This document shows positions 23,755 to 32,674 of a stretch of DNA of 64,000 nucleotides, piece after piece (positions within the stretch are counted from its first letter, which is position 1; each line of letters starts with the position of its first letter). Source of the DNA: an uncultured Microbacterium sp. Lineage in GTDB: Bacteria; Actinomycetota; Actinomycetes; Actinomycetales; Microbacteriaceae. Made by a program: the position numbers and the translations under genes. The stretch is from contig NZ_CANLCY010000005.1 in assembly GCF_947489255.1 (NCBI RefSeq), positions 434,001-498,000 on the forward strand. The letters are read 5' to 3'. Under the pieces are notes generated by a model. The model was not told the DNA's origin and did not search any database. It saw only the letters and a list, made by a program, of their open reading frames with translations.

Positions 23755-25104
23755 TCAGTCCAGCAGCAGCGCCGGCTCCTCCAGCACGGATGCCACATCG
23801 GCGATGAACCGCGAGATCCCGTCGCCGTCGACCACGCGGTGATCGAACGAACCCGACACGGTGGTCACCCAGCGGGGGCGCACCTCGCCGTCGACGACCC
23901 ACGGCTTCTGGCGGATCGCACCGAGCGCGATGATGCCGGCCTCGCCGGGGTTGATGATCGGGGTCCCGGCATCCACTCCGAACACGCCGATGTTGGTGAT
24001 CGTGAAGGTGCCGCCGGTCTGATCGGCCGGGCTCGTCTTGCCCTCGCGCGCGGTCAGCGTGAGGGTCTCGAGGGCCTTGGCGAGCTCGCGGGTCTTCATC
24101 GCCTGCGCGTCCTTGATGTTCGGCACGAGGAGCCCGCGGGGCGTCGCCGCGGCGATGCCGAGGTTGACGTAATGGCGCACCGAGATCTGCGCGCCGTCTT
24201 CGGTGTCGACCCACGCGGCGTTGATCATCGGCGTGCGGCGCAGGGCCCAGATGACGGCGCGCGCCATGATCAGCAGCGGAGAGATCTTCACGTCGGCGAA
24301 GTCGGGCGAAGCCTTCAGGCGCTTCACGAGCTCCATCGTGCGCGACGCGTCGACATCGACCCACACCGACACGTGCGGGGCAGAGTAGGCGCTCGAGGTC
24401 ATCGCGTTGGCCGTGGCCTTGCGCACGCCGCGGACGGGGATCGACTCCTCGCGAGCGTCGTCGACGGGGGCGGATGCCGACGGCGCGGTCGCAACGGGAG
24501 CGGCGACCGGGATCGTTTCCTCTCGCACCTCGCCCCACGCGGGCGTCTCGATGTTGCGGAAGACGCTCGCCTGCTCGGCGTGCTTCACGACGTCGTCGCG
24601 GGTGACCTCGCCGGCGGGGCCGCTCGGCGTCACGGCCGAGAGGTCGACGCCGAGATCGCGCGCGAGCTTGCGGATCGGGGGCTTGGCGACCACGCCGACC
24701 GAGGCCTTCACGGGGCGCTCCGCAGACGGTCCCTGAGCCTGTCGAAGGGTGCGACGACGCGACGACACCGCGCCGCCCGTGCCGTAGCCGACGAGCACCG
24801 CTCCGCCGGGGTCGCTGGGCTCGGGAACCGTGGCGGGCGCCGCGGGCATCGGGGTGCCGGCATCCGCTGCTCCGATCGTGATGATCGGGGCGCCGACCTC
24901 CACGGTGGACCCTTCGGATGCCAGCAGCTCGCCGACCGTGCCGGAGTACGGCGACGGCAGCTCGACGAGCGACTTGGCCGTCTCGATCTCGACGATCACG
25001 TCGTTGACGGCGACGGTGTCACCCGGCGCGACGCGCCACTGCACGATCTCGGCCTCGGTGAGGCCTTCCCCGACGTCGGGGAGGACGAAGGTCTGCTCGG
25101 TCAC
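23755..25104 (-). CDS. dihydrolipoamide acyltransferase E2 of 2-oxoacid dehydrogenase
   Basis: A 449-residue E2 core component. One lipoyl domain at 1-78 with the lipoylated Lys44 in ETAKS; an Ala/Pro linker; an E3-binding domain around 138-178 ([17 protein letters not shown]); and the catalytic domain with the active-site [11 protein letters not shown] near the end. GTG start with an AAAGGA ribosome-binding site. An interspersed repeat is inserted in frame in the linker, encoding LRQAQGP at residues 120-126. Third gene after E1-alpha and E1-beta; the E3 gene is not in the window. Substrate may be branched-chain 2-oxoacids or pyruvate; the E1 sequences look more like the branched-chain type. 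Confidence 0.92.
   Translation of the reverse strand: MTEQTFVLPDVGEGLTEAEIVQWRVAPGDTVAVNDVIVEIETAKSLVELPSPYSGTVGELLASEGSTVEVGAPIITIGAADAGTPMPAAPATVPEPSDPGGAVLVGYGTGGAVSSRRRTLRQAQGPSAERPVKASVGVVAKPPIRKLARDLGVDLSAVTPSGPAGEVTRDDVVKHAEQASVFRNIETPAWGEVREETIPVAAPVATAPSASAPVDDAREESIPVRGVRKATANAMTSSAYSAPHVSVWVDVDASRTMELVKRLKASPDFADVKISPLLIMARAVIWALRRTPMINAAWVDTEDGAQISVRHYVNLGIAAATPRGLLVPNIKDAQAMKTRELAKALETLTLTAREGKTSPADQTGGTFTITNIGVFGVDAGTPIINPGEAGIIALGAIRQKPWVVDGEVRPRWVTTVSGSFDHRVVDGDGISRFIADVASVLEEPALLLD
24728..24749. repeat. interspersed repeat copy inside E2 gene
   Basis: GGTCCCTGAGCCTGTCGAAG plus GG: the same unit as the left arm at 2254, located in the coding sequence for the flexible linker between lipoyl and E3-binding domains. 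It keeps the frame and adds LRQAQGP to the protein. Confidence 0.85.
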
Positions 25105-25171
25105 GGTGTGTCCTTTGCTCAGGAGCCAGCATTGCACCGGCGTCGCCGCAACGGAATGCGGGAAGAGGGGG

Positions 25172-26149
25172 TCAGTACGCGAGAGACCGGTCGACGGCCT
25201 CGAGGATGCGGTCGGCGTCGGGCAGGTAGGTGCCCTCGAGCTTCGCGGGCGGGAACGGGACGTCGAAGCCCGACACGCGCAGCACCGGGGCCTCGAGCGC
25301 GAAGAACGCCTTCTCCATGACGGTCGCGGCGACCTCGGAGCCGAGGGAGGTGAAGCCCGGGGCCTCCTGCGCGTAGACCATGCGGCCGGTGCGGCGCACG
25401 GAATCGAGCAGCGGGCCGTAGTCGACCGGCGACAGCGAGCGCAGATCGATGACCTCGCAGCTCGTGCCCTCGCTCTCGGCGAGCGCGGCAGCCTGCAGGA
25501 GGGTCGTGACCATGGCGCCGTGGCCGACGAGTGTGACGTCGGTGCCGCGACGGACGATGCGGCTCGCGTGCAGCGGCAGGGCGGGGGCCTCGAGGTCGAC
25601 CTCGCCCTTCTGCCAGTACTTGGCCTTGGGCTCGAGGAACACGACGGGGTCGGGCGAGTCGATCGCCTGCTGGATCATCCAGTACGCATCGTTCGCGTTC
25701 GAGGGGCTGACCACGCGCAGTCCCGCGGTGTGGGTGAAGTACGCCTCGGGGCTCTCCTGGTGGTGCTCGACCGCGCCGATGTGTCCGCCGTAGGGGATGC
25801 GGATGACGACGGGCATGCGCACCGCGCCCTCGTGGCGGTTCGTGATCTTCGCCAGCTGCGAGGTGATCTGGTCGAACGCGGGGAACACGAAGCCGTCGAA
25901 CTGGATCTCGAGCACCGGGCGGAACCCGCCCATCGCGAGACCGATCGCGGTGCCGACGATCCCCGACTCCGCGAGCGGCGAGTCGATGACGCGGCGCGGC
26001 CCGAAGTCCTTCTGCAGGCCCTCGGTCACGCGGAAGACGCCGCCGAGCGGGCCGATGTCCTCGCCCATGAGCAGGACGCGGTCGTTCGCCTCGAGCGCGC
26101 GGCGGAGGCCGGCGTTCAGCGCGCGGCTGATCGGGAGGTTCTCGCTCAC
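25172..26149 (-). CDS. 2-oxoacid dehydrogenase E1 component, beta subunit
   Basis: A 325-residue transketolase-fold subunit of E1. Marks include [62 protein letters not shown] and [10 protein letters not shown]. With the alpha subunit it forms the thiamine diphosphate-dependent E1 that decarboxylates a 2-oxoacid and loads the E2 lipoyl group. The GTG start overlaps the alpha-subunit stop as GTGA; a 67-nt gap precedes E2. Confidence 0.93.
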   Translation of the reverse strand: MSENLPISRALNAGLRRALEANDRVLLMGEDIGPLGGVFRVTEGLQKDFGPRRVIDSPLAESGIVGTAIGLAMGGFRPVLEIQFDGFVFPAFDQITSQLAKITNRHEGAVRMPVVIRIPYGGHIGAVEHHQESPEAYFTHTAGLRVVSPSNANDAYWMIQQAIDSPDPVVFLEPKAKYWQKGEVDLEAPALPLHASRIVRRGTDVTLVGHGAMVTTLLQAAALAESEGTSCEVIDLRSLSPVDYGPLLDSVRRTGRMVYAQEAPGFTSLGSEVAATVMEKAFFALEAPVLRVSGFDVPFPPAKLEGTYLPDADRILEAVDRSLAY

Positions 26150-27276
26150 TGCGCTCCCCCTTCCATCGACGCCTCGTAGTCGTCGAGCCAGCGCTGCTCC
26201 TCCTGGATCAGCGCGTGCGCCTCGGAGTACACGCTCTCGAACATGTGGGCGCGCGGGATCGTGCCGAGCTCGTTCGTGCGCACGCGCACGTCGTCGGCGA
26301 GAGCTGCGCCCTCGGCATCCGCGTCGTCGAAGAACTGCTGCGAGGCGCCGCGGCCCTCGAGGAACGCGCGCATGCGGGCGATCGGGTCGCGCCCGGCCCA
26401 CGCCTTCTCTTCGTCGGAGGTGCGGTACTTCGTGGGGTCGTCGCTGGTCGTGTGGGCGCCCATGCGGTAGGTCATCGCCTCGATCGCGCGGGGGCCGCCG
26501 CCGGCACGCGCCTCGTCGAGCGCGGTCTTCGACACGGCGTAGCTGGCGAGCACGTCGTTGCCGTCGACCTGCAGGCTCGGGATGCCGTACCCCTCGCCGC
26601 GCTTGTACAGCGGCGAGCGCGACTGGGTCGCGACGGGGACGGAGATGGCCCACTGGTTGTTCTGCAGGAAGAAGACCTCTGGGGTCTGGAAGCTGGCGGC
26701 GAAGACCATCGCCTCGTGCACGTCCCCCTGGCTGGAGGCGCCGTCGCCGTAGTAGACGATCACCGCTTCGTCGCGCTCGGGGTCGCCGGAGCCGCTCTTG
26801 CCGTCGAATACCAGGCCCATCGCCAGGCCGGTGGCGTGCAGCGTCTGCGCGCCGAGCACGAGCGTGTAGATGTGCGTGTTGCCGTTCTTGGGGTCGGTCG
26901 GATCCCACCCGCCGTGCGTGAGCCCGCGCATGAGCCGGATGATGTCGATCGGGTCGACGCCACGGATGCGCGTGACCACGTGCTCGCGGTACGAGGGGAA
27001 GATGTGGTCCTGCGCGCGGGCGGCGCGAGCCGAGCCGACCTGGGCGGCCTCCTGCCCGAACGACGGCGGCCAGAGGGCCAACTGCCCCTGGCGCTGCAGG
27101 TTGGTGGCCTGCACGTCGAACGCGCGGATCGAGACCATGTCGCGGTAGAAGGTCTCGAGTTCGGCGTCGGTCAGGGCGTCGATGAGCGGCAGGTAGCGCT
27201 CGGCCGCGGGCGTGGGGGCCAGCGTGCCGTCGGCTGCCAGAACGCGCACGAGAGCGGGGTCGTCGAGCGGGGTCAT
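26146..27276 (-). CDS. 2-oxoacid dehydrogenase E1 component, alpha subunit
   Basis: A 376-residue thiamine diphosphate-binding subunit. The GDGASSQGDVHEAMVFAASF and NNQWAISVPVATQ segment is the TPP/Mg motif (GDG ... NN). The phosphorylation-loop region YRMGAHTTSDDPTKYR resembles branched-chain 2-oxoacid dehydrogenase E1-alpha (BkdA), which is the basis for preferring a branched-chain substrate. First gene of the operon. Confidence 0.93.
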   Translation of the reverse strand: MTPLDDPALVRVLAADGTLAPTPAAERYLPLIDALTDAELETFYRDMVSIRAFDVQATNLQRQGQLALWPPSFGQEAAQVGSARAARAQDHIFPSYREHVVTRIRGVDPIDIIRLMRGLTHGGWDPTDPKNGNTHIYTLVLGAQTLHATGLAMGLVFDGKSGSGDPERDEAVIVYYGDGASSQGDVHEAMVFAASFQTPEVFFLQNNQWAISVPVATQSRSPLYKRGEGYGIPSLQVDGNDVLASYAVSKTALDEARAGGGPRAIEAMTYRMGAHTTSDDPTKYRTSDEEKAWAGRDPIARMRAFLEGRGASQQFFDDADAEGAALADDVRVRTNELGTIPRAHMFESVYSEAHALIQEEQRWLDDYEASMEGGAQ

Positions 27277-27288
27277 GAACCCACGCTA
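27277..27288 (-). promoter_or_regulatory. leaderless promoter of E1-alpha operon
   Basis: TAGCGT (27288-27283), 6 nt, then ATG. No ribosome-binding site is present, so the operon transcript probably starts at the start codon. Confidence 0.6.
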
Positions 27289-27365
27289 ACGCCCGGCTCA
27301 TGCGCGAGACCGCATGAGGTGCACAACGGATGCCGGGAACCGGGGTCGATATGCGACAAATCGCC

Positions 27366-28868
27366 CTACCCGGCCACCGGAGAGTACCGCGCGGACAGGA
27401 TCCGTGCCGGCTCAGCGCCCAGAGCGTGCAGCCCGAGGGTGCGGCCGGTGAATCCACCGGCGACCTCCGTGGAGAGGTAGCGTCCGTCTTCTTGCGCGAG
27501 CCACCGCTCGCCGTCTGCGCCGATGACGCCGAAGCGGAGGTCGTCGGGGCCGTCGGCGGTGGCATCCACCGCCTCGACGACGAGGGTCACGGCCCCGCCG
27601 TCGACCCGGCCCACGTCGTCGGAAACGCTGAGCGGGCCGATCCGGGCGGCGAACGTGAGCGCGCCGGCGTCGAGACGGACCTCGTACCAGTGACGCTCGT
27701 CGAGACGCACCCGCAGCGCCACCGCGCCCGCGGAGGCATCGACCCGAGCCTCGTAGCGCCACCGGAGGTCGCGCGTGCGCGCGGAGAGAGCGGCGGGCGC
27801 GCCGGTGGCGGCATCCATGCGCCGCAGGAGCAGTCCACCGCCGGCCGCCCGCTCGACGAATGCCGTCAACGCGGCGCCGGGCGACACCCAGCGGGGGTGG
27901 AGGGGGCCGGTGAAGTCGTCGATGAAGGCCGTGTCGGCCGGAGCGGGGAGCACATCGTCGATATGGACGACCGGCCATCCGTCGACCCATTCGACGCGGG
28001 CGAGGAAGGTCTCGCGACCGTTGACGTGGAACGCGGGGCTGAAGCCCCGCGGGCGCACACCCAGGTACACCATCGCCCAGGTGCCGTCGGGGCGCTCGAC
28101 CAGGTCGGCGTGGCCGGTGTTCTGCACCGGGGACGAGGTGCTGCGGCGGCTGAGGATCGGGTTGGCGGGGGCCGCTTCGAAGGGTCCGTCGATCGCGCGC
28201 GAGCGGGCGACCGAGACCGCGTGCCCGCGCTCGGTGCCGCCTTCCGCGATCAGCAGGTACCACCACCCGTCGCGCTGGAAGAGGTGCGGCCCCTCCGGGT
28301 GCGCGAGCCCCGTCCCTCCCCACACGACCCGCGGGCGTTCCCGGACCTCGCCGCGCGCGAGGTCGACGCGCGCCTGCGCGATGACCGGCAGATCGCCGCC
28401 GTGGGGGCGCAGGGCGGGGTCGAGACCGCAGTACGTCAGCACGCACGTGCCGTCGTCGTCCCACGCGAGGTCGGGGTCGATCCCGCCGAGACCGGTGAGC
28501 ACGATCGGATCCGACCACGGCCCCGCCGGATCGGTCGCCGTGACCACGATCTGCTCGCCCGGCGCGTCGACGTTCGTCGTGACCAGGTAGAAGGTGCCGT
28601 CGCGGTGGCGGAGCGTCGGGGCGTAGATCCCGCGACTCGCGGCCGAGGCCCCCGCGGGGAACTGGCTCTCCCGGTCGAGGGCGTTGCCCAGCTGCGTCCA
28701 CGTGCGCAGGTCGCGGCTGTGCCAGATCGGGATGCCGGGGGCGTACTCGAACGACGAGTTGGCGAGGTAGTAGTCCGCGCCCACCCGGCACACCGAGGGG
28801 TCGGGGGAGAACCCCGGGATGATCGGGGTCGTGGCGGCGTCGCGCCCGCCGCCACGCTCCACGGTCAT
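27366..28868 (-). CDS. glycoside hydrolase family 43 beta-xylosidase/arabinofuranosidase
   Basis: A 500-residue cytoplasmic enzyme without signal peptide. The five-bladed propeller starts [21 protein letters not shown] with the catalytic base aspartate, continues with [19 protein letters not shown] (modulating aspartate) and [20 protein letters not shown] (acid glutamate). A C-terminal beta-sandwich domain from about residue 310 ([13 protein letters not shown]) is usual for GH43 xylosidases. The ATG overlaps the hisC stop as ATGA, although the products are functionally unrelated. Confidence 0.9.
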   Translation of the reverse strand: MTVERGGGRDAATTPIIPGFSPDPSVCRVGADYYLANSSFEYAPGIPIWHSRDLRTWTQLGNALDRESQFPAGASAASRGIYAPTLRHRDGTFYLVTTNVDAPGEQIVVTATDPAGPWSDPIVLTGLGGIDPDLAWDDDGTCVLTYCGLDPALRPHGGDLPVIAQARVDLARGEVRERPRVVWGGTGLAHPEGPHLFQRDGWWYLLIAEGGTERGHAVSVARSRAIDGPFEAAPANPILSRRSTSSPVQNTGHADLVERPDGTWAMVYLGVRPRGFSPAFHVNGRETFLARVEWVDGWPVVHIDDVLPAPADTAFIDDFTGPLHPRWVSPGAALTAFVERAAGGGLLLRRMDAATGAPAALSARTRDLRWRYEARVDASAGAVALRVRLDERHWYEVRLDAGALTFAARIGPLSVSDDVGRVDGGAVTLVVEAVDATADGPDDLRFGVIGADGERWLAQEDGRYLSTEVAGGFTGRTLGLHALGAEPARILSARYSPVAG

Positions 28869-29950
28869 GCCCGAGCGGTCGGGGAGGTGGCCACTGCGAC
28901 CTCGACGACGCGATCGAGCGACTCCTCTTCGCCGATCGACACGCGGATGCCGTCGCCGGGGAACGGGCGCACGATGAGCCCGGCCTCCTCGAAGGCGGCC
29001 GCGACCTCGGCGGTGCGGTCTCCGGCCGCGAACCACACGAAGTTGCCCTGGGCGTCGGGGACGTTCCACCCGGTCTCGCGCAGGCGCTCGACGAGACGGT
29101 CGCGACGCTCGGCGATGACCGCGACGCGATGGAGCAGCTCGCTCTCGGCGTCGAGGCTCGCCAGCGCGGCCGCCTCGCCCGCCGCCGTCACCGACAGCGG
29201 GATCGCGGTGCTGCGCGCGGCGTCGAGCACGCCGGTGTGACCGATGGCGTAGCCGACGCGCAGACCCGCGAGGCCGTACGCCTTCGAGAACGTGCGGAGG
29301 ACGACGACGTTCGGACGCGCCAGCACGGCGCGCACGCGACCGCCCTCGACCGAGGTGGTGTCGGTGACGAATTCGGCGTAGGCCTCGTCGAGCACGATGA
29401 GCACGTCGCGCGGCACCCGATCGACGAAGGAGACGAACTCGTCGTAGCCGACCGTGGGGCCGGTGGGGTTGTTGGGGCTGCACACGATCACCAGGCGCGT
29501 GCGCTCGGTGACGGCATCCGCCATCGCGGGCAGGTCGTGACGGAAGTCGGCGGTCAGCGGCACCTGCACGCTCGTCGCGCCCGCGACGGCGACCAGCGAC
29601 GGGTACGCCTCGAACGAGCGCCACGCGTACACGACCTCGTCTCCCGGACCCGACGTGGCCAACAGCAGCTGGGCGAGGATCGAGACGCTCCCGGCGGCGA
29701 CGTGCACCTCGTCGGCCGAGACGCCGTAGCGCGCGGCGAGGCGTTCGCGCAGGCGCGCGGCCGTGGCATCCGGATAGCGGTTGAACGCCCCCGCGGCCCG
29801 GACAGCGTCGAGGACCCCGGGTAGGGGTTCGAAGGGGTTCTCGTTGCTCGACAGCTTGAAGGCGTCGGGGCTCGCCTGCTTGCCCTGCCGATACGCGGGC
29901 AGCGCAGCGATCTCGGGACGGATGCGGGGCAGGACCGGGTCTTCGCTCAC
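28865..29950 (-). CDS. hisC: histidinol-phosphate aminotransferase
   Basis: A 361-residue PLP-dependent class I/II aminotransferase of the HisC type. It has [42 protein letters not shown] and the PLP lysine in [19 protein letters not shown]. It converts histidinol phosphate to imidazole-acetol phosphate; related aromatic aminotransferases are hard to exclude because no other his genes are near. GTG start 6 nt after a TAGGCT box (29962-29957): a likely leaderless mRNA with a GTG start. Confidence 0.85.
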   Translation of the reverse strand: MSEDPVLPRIRPEIAALPAYRQGKQASPDAFKLSSNENPFEPLPGVLDAVRAAGAFNRYPDATAARLRERLAARYGVSADEVHVAAGSVSILAQLLLATSGPGDEVVYAWRSFEAYPSLVAVAGATSVQVPLTADFRHDLPAMADAVTERTRLVIVCSPNNPTGPTVGYDEFVSFVDRVPRDVLIVLDEAYAEFVTDTTSVEGGRVRAVLARPNVVVLRTFSKAYGLAGLRVGYAIGHTGVLDAARSTAIPLSVTAAGEAAALASLDAESELLHRVAVIAERRDRLVERLRETGWNVPDAQGNFVWFAAGDRTAEVAAAFEEAGLIVRPFPGDGIRVSIGEEESLDRVVEVAVATSPTARA

Positions 29951-29962
29951 ATCGCGAGCCTA
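29951..29962 (-). promoter_or_regulatory. leaderless promoter of hisC
   Basis: TAGGCT, 6 nt (CGCGAT), then the GTG start. The ATG one base upstream is out of frame and runs into TGA. Confidence 0.55.
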
Positions 29963-30052
29963 ACCGCGAGACGTCGCCGCGCGTCAGACCCCCCTCCTCC
30001 CCAGGTGGAGGGATTCCTGCCGCGAAGGGACTGCGCGTGCCACGATGAGGGC

Positions 30053-30457
30053 ATGCGCTTCGTCGTCCGCGTCGCCGTCAACGCCTTCGCCATCTGGATC
30101 GTCACCCTGCTGCCCGCGCTGCAGGTGACGCTGATCCCGTTCGCCCCCGGGGAGGGGCTGCAGGTGGCGCTCACCGTGCTGGTCGTCGGCCTCATCTTCG
30201 CCCTGGTCAACACCCTCGTCGGCACGGTCGTGAAGATCGTCGCGATCCCGCTGTACATCCTCACCCTCGGGCTCATCTCGCTCGTCATCAACGGCTTCCT
30301 GCTGTGGCTGACGGGCGTCATCACCGAGAACGGGGACTGGGGTCTGCGCACGGGCGAGTTCTGGCTGACGGTCGTCGCCGCATTGCTCATCGGCATCATC
30401 AACGCCGTGCTCGGCGGCATCCTGCGTCCGCGGCGCGACGACCGGGCGCGACGCTGA
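30053..30457 (+). CDS. phage holin family 4-like membrane protein
   Basis: A 134-residue protein with four membrane helices: VAVNAFAIWIVTLLPALQV, LTVLVVGLIFALVNTLVG, IVAIPLYILTLGLISLVING, VVAALLIGIINAVLGGIL. The pattern and the asparagine/glycine-rich helix ends match the Phage_holin_4_2 (YvlD-like) family, common in bacterial chromosomes without any prophage. Start chosen at the ATG just before the first helix; CACGAT lies 6 nt upstream. Function unknown. Confidence 0.8.
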   Translation: MRFVVRVAVNAFAIWIVTLLPALQVTLIPFAPGEGLQVALTVLVVGLIFALVNTLVGTVVKIVAIPLYILTLGLISLVINGFLLWLTGVITENGDWGLRTGEFWLTVVAALLIGIINAVLGGILRPRRDDRARR

Positions 30458-30515
30458 CGGCCGCCGCGCGCAGCCCACTGATGCGCGCGGAGCGCTTCCC
30501 CGCCATGATGGAGGG

Positions 30516-31022
30516 ATGACCGCGAGTGCCGACGCGCCCTTCCGCGTCGTGTTCGTCTGCAGCGGCAACATCTGCCGGTCGCCGATGGCCGATGTGGTCT
30601 TCCGGCGCATCGCCGAGACGTCGGGGCTCAGCGCCCGGATCTCGTCGAGTTCGGCCGGCACGGGCGACTGGCACGTCGGCGAACGCGCCGACCACCGCAC
30701 GCTCCACGCGCTCGAGCGCCTCGGATACAACGGGTCCGCGCACCGCGCGCGGCAGTTCCAGTTCGCCGACTTCGACCGCAACGACCTGGTCGTCGCCCTC
30801 GACCGCAGCCACGAGCGCGTGCTGCGCGGCTGGGCGCGCAGCGACGACGACGCCGACAAGATCGCCCTGCTGCAGTCGTTCCTGCCGGATGCCGAGACCC
30901 TCGACGTTCCCGACCCGTACTACGCGGGCCCGCCGATGTTCGACGAGGTGCTCGGTATGATCGAACGCGCCAGCCGCGCCCTGTTCCGGCAGCTCGAGCC
31001 CGCCATCCGTTCCGCGGGCTGA
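30516..31022 (+). CDS. low-molecular-weight protein-tyrosine phosphatase
   Basis: A 168-residue phosphatase. The P-loop is CSGNICRS (nucleophile Cys15, Arg21). The late DPYYAGPPMFDEV motif supplies the general-acid aspartate. These enzymes remove phosphate from protein tyrosines or arginines in the cytoplasm. It lies 58 nt after the holin-like gene and 27 nt before purB, and may share transcription with either. Confidence 0.93.
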   Translation: MTASADAPFRVVFVCSGNICRSPMADVVFRRIAETSGLSARISSSSAGTGDWHVGERADHRTLHALERLGYNGSAHRARQFQFADFDRNDLVVALDRSHERVLRGWARSDDDADKIALLQSFLPDAETLDVPDPYYAGPPMFDEVLGMIERASRALFRQLEPAIRSAG

Positions 31023-31049
31023 CCTTTTCGCGCGACCCCCGGGAGACCC

Positions 31050-32429
31050 GTGTCCGCTCTGCCTCCGCAGCCCCTCAGCCCGCTCGACGGCCGTTACTTC
31101 GGTGCCGTGTCCGAACTCGGCGATTACCTGTCGGAGGCGGGCCTGAACCGCGCCCGCGTCGAGGTCGAGGTCGAGTGGCTGCTCGCCCTGACCGACCGGT
31201 CGCTCTTCGGCACCTCGCCGGTGTCCGACGCCGACCGCGCGAAGCTGCGCGCGCTCTACGAGGAGTTCGGCGCCGACGAGATCGCGTGGCTGAAGGACAA
31301 GGAAGCGGTCACCCGCCACGACGTGAAGGCCGTCGAGTACCTCGTGCGCGATCGCCTCGACAGCCTCGGCCTCTCCGCCCTCGCCGAGCTCACGCACTTC
31401 GCGTGCACCAGCGAGGACATCAACTCCACCGCCTACGCCCTCACCGTGCAGCGGGCCGTCGAGCGCGTGTGGCTGCCGAAGCTGCGCTCGGTCACCGCTG
31501 CCCTCACCGAGCTCGCGGTCCAGCACCGCGACGCCGCGATGCTCTCGCGCACGCACGGCCAGCCCGCGACGCCCACCACGATGGGCAAGGAGATCGCCGT
31601 CTTCGCGTGGCGCCTCGAGCGCGTCATCCGTCAGCTGGATGCCGGGGAGTACCTCGCGAAGTTCTCCGGCGCCACCGGCACGTGGTCGGCGCACGTCGCG
31701 GCCGAGCCCGACGTCGACTGGCCCGAGCTGACCCGCTCGTTCATCGAGTCGCTGGGGCTCGGCTTCAACCCCGTGACCACCCAGATCGAGTCGCACGACT
31801 GGCAGGTCGAGCTATACGACCGCGCGCGTCACGCCGGCGGCATCCTGCACAACCTCGCGACCGACATCTGGACGTACATCTCGCTCGGCTACTTCACGCA
31901 GATCCCCGTCGCGGGAGCGACCGGGTCGTCGACGATGCCGCACAAGATCAACCCGATCCGCTTCGAGAACGCCGAGGCCAACCTCGAGATCGCCGCGGGG
32001 CTCTTCGCCACCCTGGCATCCACGCTCGTCACGAGCCGCATGCAGCGCGATCTCACCGACTCCACCACGCAGCGCAACATCGGCGTCGCCTTCGGTCACT
32101 CGCTCCTCGCGCTCGACAACCTGCAGCGCGGTCTCACCGAGATCTCGCTCGCCGAAGACGTGCTGCTCGCCGATCTCGACACCAACTGGGAAGTCCTCGC
32201 CGAGGCGATCCAGACCGTCGTGCGCGCCGAGATCGCCGCGGGGCGCTCGCAGATCACCGACCCCTACGCCCTGCTGAAGGACCTCACGCGCGGACGCCGC
32301 GTCGGCGGCCCCGAGCTCGCGGACTTCGTGCGCGGACTCGACATCGGCGACGCCGCGAAGGACCGCCTTCTCGCGCTCACCCCCGCGGCGTACGCGGGCC
32401 TCGCGTCGCGGGTGGTCGACTCGCTGTAA
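31050..32429 (+). CDS. purB: adenylosuccinate lyase
   Basis: A 459-residue fumarase-superfamily enzyme that acts twice in purine synthesis (SAICAR to AICAR, adenylosuccinate to AMP). The signature loop is GSSTMPHKINPIRFENAEAN. Also visible are SRTHGQPATPTTMGKEIAVF with the catalytic histidine, and the N-terminal LSPLDGRYFGAVSELG typical of the E. coli-like subgroup. GTG start with a GGGAGA ribosome-binding site. A strong hairpin follows. Confidence 0.96.
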   Translation: MSALPPQPLSPLDGRYFGAVSELGDYLSEAGLNRARVEVEVEWLLALTDRSLFGTSPVSDADRAKLRALYEEFGADEIAWLKDKEAVTRHDVKAVEYLVRDRLDSLGLSALAELTHFACTSEDINSTAYALTVQRAVERVWLPKLRSVTAALTELAVQHRDAAMLSRTHGQPATPTTMGKEIAVFAWRLERVIRQLDAGEYLAKFSGATGTWSAHVAAEPDVDWPELTRSFIESLGLGFNPVTTQIESHDWQVELYDRARHAGGILHNLATDIWTYISLGYFTQIPVAGATGSSTMPHKINPIRFENAEANLEIAAGLFATLASTLVTSRMQRDLTDSTTQRNIGVAFGHSLLALDNLQRGLTEISLAEDVLLADLDTNWEVLAEAIQTVVRAEIAAGRSQITDPYALLKDLTRGRRVGGPELADFVRGLDIGDAAKDRLLALTPAAYAGLASRVVDSL

Positions 32430-32464
32430 CCGTCAAGGGGCGTACACAGCGGCAGGCGATGCCA

Positions 32465-32504
32465 CCGACACGCCGCGTCCAGCGCCGGCCGCACGGCGTG
32501 TCGG
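32465..32504. terminator. hairpin terminator after purB
   Basis: A perfect 11-bp stem, CCGACACGCCG with its complement, around an 18-nt GC-rich loop. Alternative pairing with GCCCGACAC at about 32550 is possible. The rest of the 245-nt gap before the large GH43 gene holds the promoter and operator described next. Confidence 0.6.
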
Positions 32505-32575
32505 GCGTCGGGCCCGCCGTCGTGCACGCTCCTCCGCGGGTCATGACGGCCCGACACCTCGGCGCGTAACTGTTC

Positions 32576-32616
32576 TGGACTTCACGCGCGGCCGGGCCGT
32601 AGTGTTGACGTCAACA
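32576..32616 (+). promoter_or_regulatory. promoter and palindromic operator of large GH43 gene
   Basis: TGGACT and TAGTGT (32600-32605) with an 18-nt spacer form a plausible sigma-A promoter. The perfect 14-bp palindrome TGTTGACGTCAACA (32603-32616) overlaps the -10 end and start point. It has the central CG and size of LacI/GntR-type operators, and repression by a sugar-responsive regulator is likely. It differs from the operators at 20875-20947. Confidence 0.6.
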
Positions 32617-32674
32617 TCCCCTGGCTTCGGCCGACGTGTGTCGCATCGTCGCGGCACGGAACGGAACAGACGCG

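Noticed and set aside
30053..30457. Prophage remnant
   Set aside because: The holin-like family is common in bacterial chromosomes and no other phage gene is near.
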